Shown here: positions 6,395 through 6,564 of the stretch, one piece after another
How positions within the stretch are numbered: the first letter of the stretch is position 1
Layout: the number at the start of each line of letters is the position of its first letter
From: Myxococcales bacterium
GTDB taxonomy: Bacteria; Myxococcota; Myxococcia; Myxococcales; Myxococcaceae
Direction of reading: 5' to 3'
DNA length: 6,564 nt
Assembly (NCBI GenBank): GCA_003153055.1
Contig: PMBV01000132.1
Span: 208-6,771, forward strand
Translations under genes and position numbers: made by a program
Notes under the pieces: model-generated
Seen by the model: only the letters and a program-made list of their open reading frames with translations
What the model was told of the DNA's origin: nothing
The model's database searches: none

Positions 6395-6564
6395 ATGCTC
6401 TGCGCCTGGCTGATGGTGTCCGCGGTGCTGTCTCAAGCCGTTCCTCCCACCAGCGAGGAGGCGCGGGTCTTCGCACTCAAGACCGATGCCGAGCTCAAGC
6501 GCCTGTGGGTGCGCTCGTCGACCGCCGAGTGGATCAAGTCGACCTACATCACCGACGACACCGA
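6395..6564 (+). CDS. Probable exported M2-family (ACE-like) peptidyl-dipeptidase, N-terminal fragment (3' truncated by window)
   Basis: Only the first 56 codons are visible. Residues 1-15 form a short hydrophobic leader, MLCAWLMVSAVLSQA, with a plausible signal peptidase I site after A15 (Ser at -3, Ala at -1), though its n-region has no positive charge. After it comes an acidic/basic helical segment and then STAEWIKSTYITDDT (42-56), which resembles the N-terminal block of bacterial M2 metallopeptidases (pattern A-W-x-x-x-T-Y-I-T-x-D-T). Those zinc enzymes (HExxH, relatives of angiotensin-converting enzyme) remove C-terminal dipeptides, usually in the periplasm or outside; the zinc motif would lie beyond the window. 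The ATG at 6395 is 10 nt after the kinase stop without a clear Shine-Dalgarno; an in-frame ATG at 6413 is an alternative. Family assignment is from a short N-terminal match. Confidence 0.7.
   Translation, partial: MLCAWLMVSAVLSQAVPPTSEEARVFALKTDAELKRLWVRSSTAEWIKSTYITDDT

Noticed and set aside
5590..6396. Minus-strand reading frame opposite the kinase C-terminal half
   Set aside because: Overlaps the linker, membrane helix and PEGA region of a convincing gene, and its own translation has no recognisable domain.

Overview
The window is GC-rich bacterial chromosome with strongly GC-biased third codon positions. Seven genes lie head to tail on the + strand, two of them cut by the window edges. 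A transmembrane Ser/Thr kinase with a PEGA-type periplasmic domain and the loop sequences LAVGGMAEIF and HRDVTPRN, together with an M2-type peptidase and a PrkA kinase, points to a myxobacterium (Myxococcota). That placement is inferred from gene style; there is no rRNA marker.

Layout: (1) 1-660 is the C-terminal part of a PrkA-type serine protein kinase, followed after 2 nt by (2) speD, 663-1016, a pyruvoyl-dependent S-adenosylmethionine decarboxylase. (3) A 130-nt gap, 1017-1146, carries a plausible sigma70-type promoter, a potentially folded leader and a ribosome binding site. (4) 1147-3081 encodes a 644-residue tandem ATPase of the ArsA/Get3 superfamily whose two halves have lost complementary parts of the nucleotide-binding machinery. 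(5) An 81-nt gap holds an 8-bp hairpin. (6) 3163-4122 is accA, (7) 4125-4805 is cmk, (8) 4840-6384 is a PEGA-type Ser/Thr kinase, and (9) from 6395 to the window end is the start of an exported M2-type peptidase. The spacings in this last block are 2, 34 and 10 nt, consistent with one transcript.

Functionally, accA (first committed step of fatty acid synthesis) and cmk (CMP/dCMP phosphorylation, feeding DNA, RNA and CTP-dependent lipid synthesis) are housekeeping genes. The kinase and peptidase behind them act at the membrane and outside the cytoplasm. The prkA-speD pair joins a stress-associated kinase to polyamine synthesis. The least understood gene is the ArsA-like protein, which lacks arsenite-binding cysteines and arsenic-gene neighbours.

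No stretch over 300 bases is without a gene. I see no tRNA, rRNA, CRISPR array, insertion sequence or long repeat. The many long reading frames on the minus strand and in other plus frames are high-GC shadows of these genes.
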